A stretch of DNA of 40,310 nucleotides, from NCBI GenBank assembly GCA_947364045.1, contig CANARN010000016.1, positions 1-40,310 on the forward strand, in the 5' to 3' direction. This DNA comes from an uncultured Clostridia bacterium. Its GTDB lineage: Bacteria > Bacillota > Clostridia > Oscillospirales > Acutalibacteraceae. The notes beneath the pieces are model-generated. The model saw only the letters and a program-made list of their open reading frames with translations. It did not search any database and was not told the origin of the DNA. The first letter of the stretch is position 1. Each line of letters opens with the position of its first letter. A program made the translations under genes and the position numbers. Below are positions 39,549-40,310 of this stretch, piece by piece.

Positions 39549-40250
39549 TCAGATGTTCGGCTCAAAGGACGGCATAAGCTCAAGCTTGAATTTATTCATT
39601 TCGTGCTTTTTGTCAATAATCGCTTTCGTTTTTTCATCTTCTATTTCACCTGTACGGATATAACGGTCAAGTACAGCGTAGGTAAAGCCCAAATTATCCT
39701 CATCCGTTTTTCCGCAAAGACCGTCAATGGGTACTTTTTCAACAAGCTCCTGCGGAAGCCCGAGAACTGTGCCTATCGCCTTAACCTCCTGCACGGTCAA
39801 GTGTGAAAGCGGGCTGAAATCCCCTGCCGCATCGCCGTAACGGGTGGAATACCCTACCCAATCCTCAGAAAGATTGCAGGTATTCACCACTCTGCCGTTA
39901 TTGCTCTGCGCAACTGCATAAACCGTTGCCATCCTTATTCTCGGAGAAATATTTACAACGCTCTGCTCTGACAACTCAAAGGGTATTGCATTTTTAAGCC
40001 CATCAACCGCAGCCTTAATATTTACAACAAAATGCTTTATGCCGAGATGGTTTACAAGAGTGTAGGATGCGTCTATATCCGCCTGCTCTCCGCAGGGCAT
40101 AAGCACCCCTATTACCCTGTCACGTCCCAGCGCCTCAACGCACAGCGCCGCCGCAACAGAGCTGTCCTTACCGCCGGAAATGCCTAAAACTGCGTTACAG
40201 CCCTTACCGTTTTTCTCAAAAAAATCTTTTATCCAGTTTACACAGTCGTG
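39549..40250 (-). CDS. nadE: NH3-dependent NAD+ synthase, N-terminus lost at contig end
   Basis: About 233 residues are readable. The ATP pyrophosphatase P-loop ISGGKDSSVAAAL lies upstream of the first in-frame ATG (40106), so the gene must start further right. Also visible: NTCNLSEDWVGYSTRYGDAAGDFSPLSHLTVQEVKAIG and KVPIDGLCGKTDEDNLGFTYAVLD. It makes NAD+ from deamido-NAD+, ATP and ammonia in the cytosol; no glutaminase domain is present. Homology begins at HDCVNWIKDFFEKNG near 40250; immediately upstream is an in-frame stop in homopolymer-rich sequence, so the first few residues are missing or corrupted. Confidence 0.85.
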   Translation of the reverse strand, partial: HDCVNWIKDFFEKNGKGCNAVLGISGGKDSSVAAALCVEALGRDRVIGVLMPCGEQADIDASYTLVNHLGIKHFVVNIKAAVDGLKNAIPFELSEQSVVNISPRIRMATVYAVAQSNNGRVVNTCNLSEDWVGYSTRYGDAAGDFSPLSHLTVQEVKAIGTVLGLPQELVEKVPIDGLCGKTDEDNLGFTYAVLDRYIRTGEIEDEKTKAIIDKKHEMNKFKLELMPSFEPNI

Positions 40251-40310
40251 TTTTTATTTTTATTATTAAAAAAAAAAAAAAAAACCAAACAAAATCTATT
40301 TTTTTTTTTT
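40251..40310. other. Low-complexity contig end
   Basis: The last 60 bases are almost only T and A, including a run of about 18 As (40269-40284 region) and a terminal run of Ts. They interrupt nadE where its N-terminus should be, and look like assembly or library artefact rather than genome. Confidence 0.6.

Overview
The window looks like a chromosomal contig end from a low- to mid-GC, spore-forming Clostridia-type Firmicute, probably an uncultured gut member of the Oscillospirales/Ruminococcaceae type. That placement is inferred from gene content: a spoIIA sporulation operon, a CIRCE-controlled groESL operon, Firmicute-style sigma-A promoters (TTGACA-N17-TATAAT), a YnzC-family protein, DUF2975/YozG-type regulators and gut carbohydrate genes. 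Most genes lie on the minus strand.

Left part (1-9,020). A carbohydrate operon reads leftward from a near-perfect promoter: a 3-hydroxyisobutyrate-dehydrogenase-family reductase, a GPH-family sugar symporter, and a glycosidase-like protein cut by the window edge. Upstream is a membrane/regulator operon (DUF2975 protein, small HTH protein, DUF4173 protein), then groES-groEL behind a perfect CIRCE operator.

Mobile insert (about 9,150-14,290). A compact AT-rich integrative element sits between groESL and tRNA-Lys. It has a lambda-like divergent control region (Cro-like and CI/LexA-like regulators with four copies of one 15-bp operator) and an excisionase-like HTH gene that may be frameshifted. 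The rightward operon carries a zinc-ribbon/coiled-coil/GIY-YIG (DUF4041-T5orf172) protein, a 52-residue acidic protein, a fused nucleotidyltransferase-HI0074 (MNT-HEPN-like) protein and a tyrosine integrase. The integrase is preceded by a leader with mutually exclusive hairpins and followed by repeated motifs that may be arm sites. The cargo (DUF4041/GIY-YIG, acidic peptide, MNT-HEPN fusion) is the best candidate here for an undescribed defence or addiction module.

Core block (14,411-34,440, minus strand). tRNA-Lys and secG are followed by a candidate 70-80 nt plus-strand small RNA with its own terminator, then a two-subunit type IIA topoisomerase (ParC/ParE-like). A 274-bp MITE-like palindromic repeat lies next to the topoisomerase promoter. 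A copper operon (copA-copZ-ynzC, start/stop codons overlapping) follows, then tuf, fusA, rpsG, rpsL, rpoC and rpoB. This translation/transcription block is split by separate promoters and terminators, and rplJL is not upstream of rpoB.

Right part (34,440-40,310). A GH2 beta-galactosidase is divergent from rpoB. Next come the spoIIA operon (anti-anti-sigma, anti-sigma, sigma-F) and a convergent NH3-dependent NAD synthase. The coding sequence of that synthase stops abruptly about 60 bp before the end, where the sequence becomes homopolymer-rich and looks like a contig-end artefact. Several start codons were moved from the longest ORF to the one with a well-placed Shine-Dalgarno sequence (fusA, rpsG GTG, rpsL TTG, copA TTG, rpoB, spoIIAA, integrase, excisionase-like gene).
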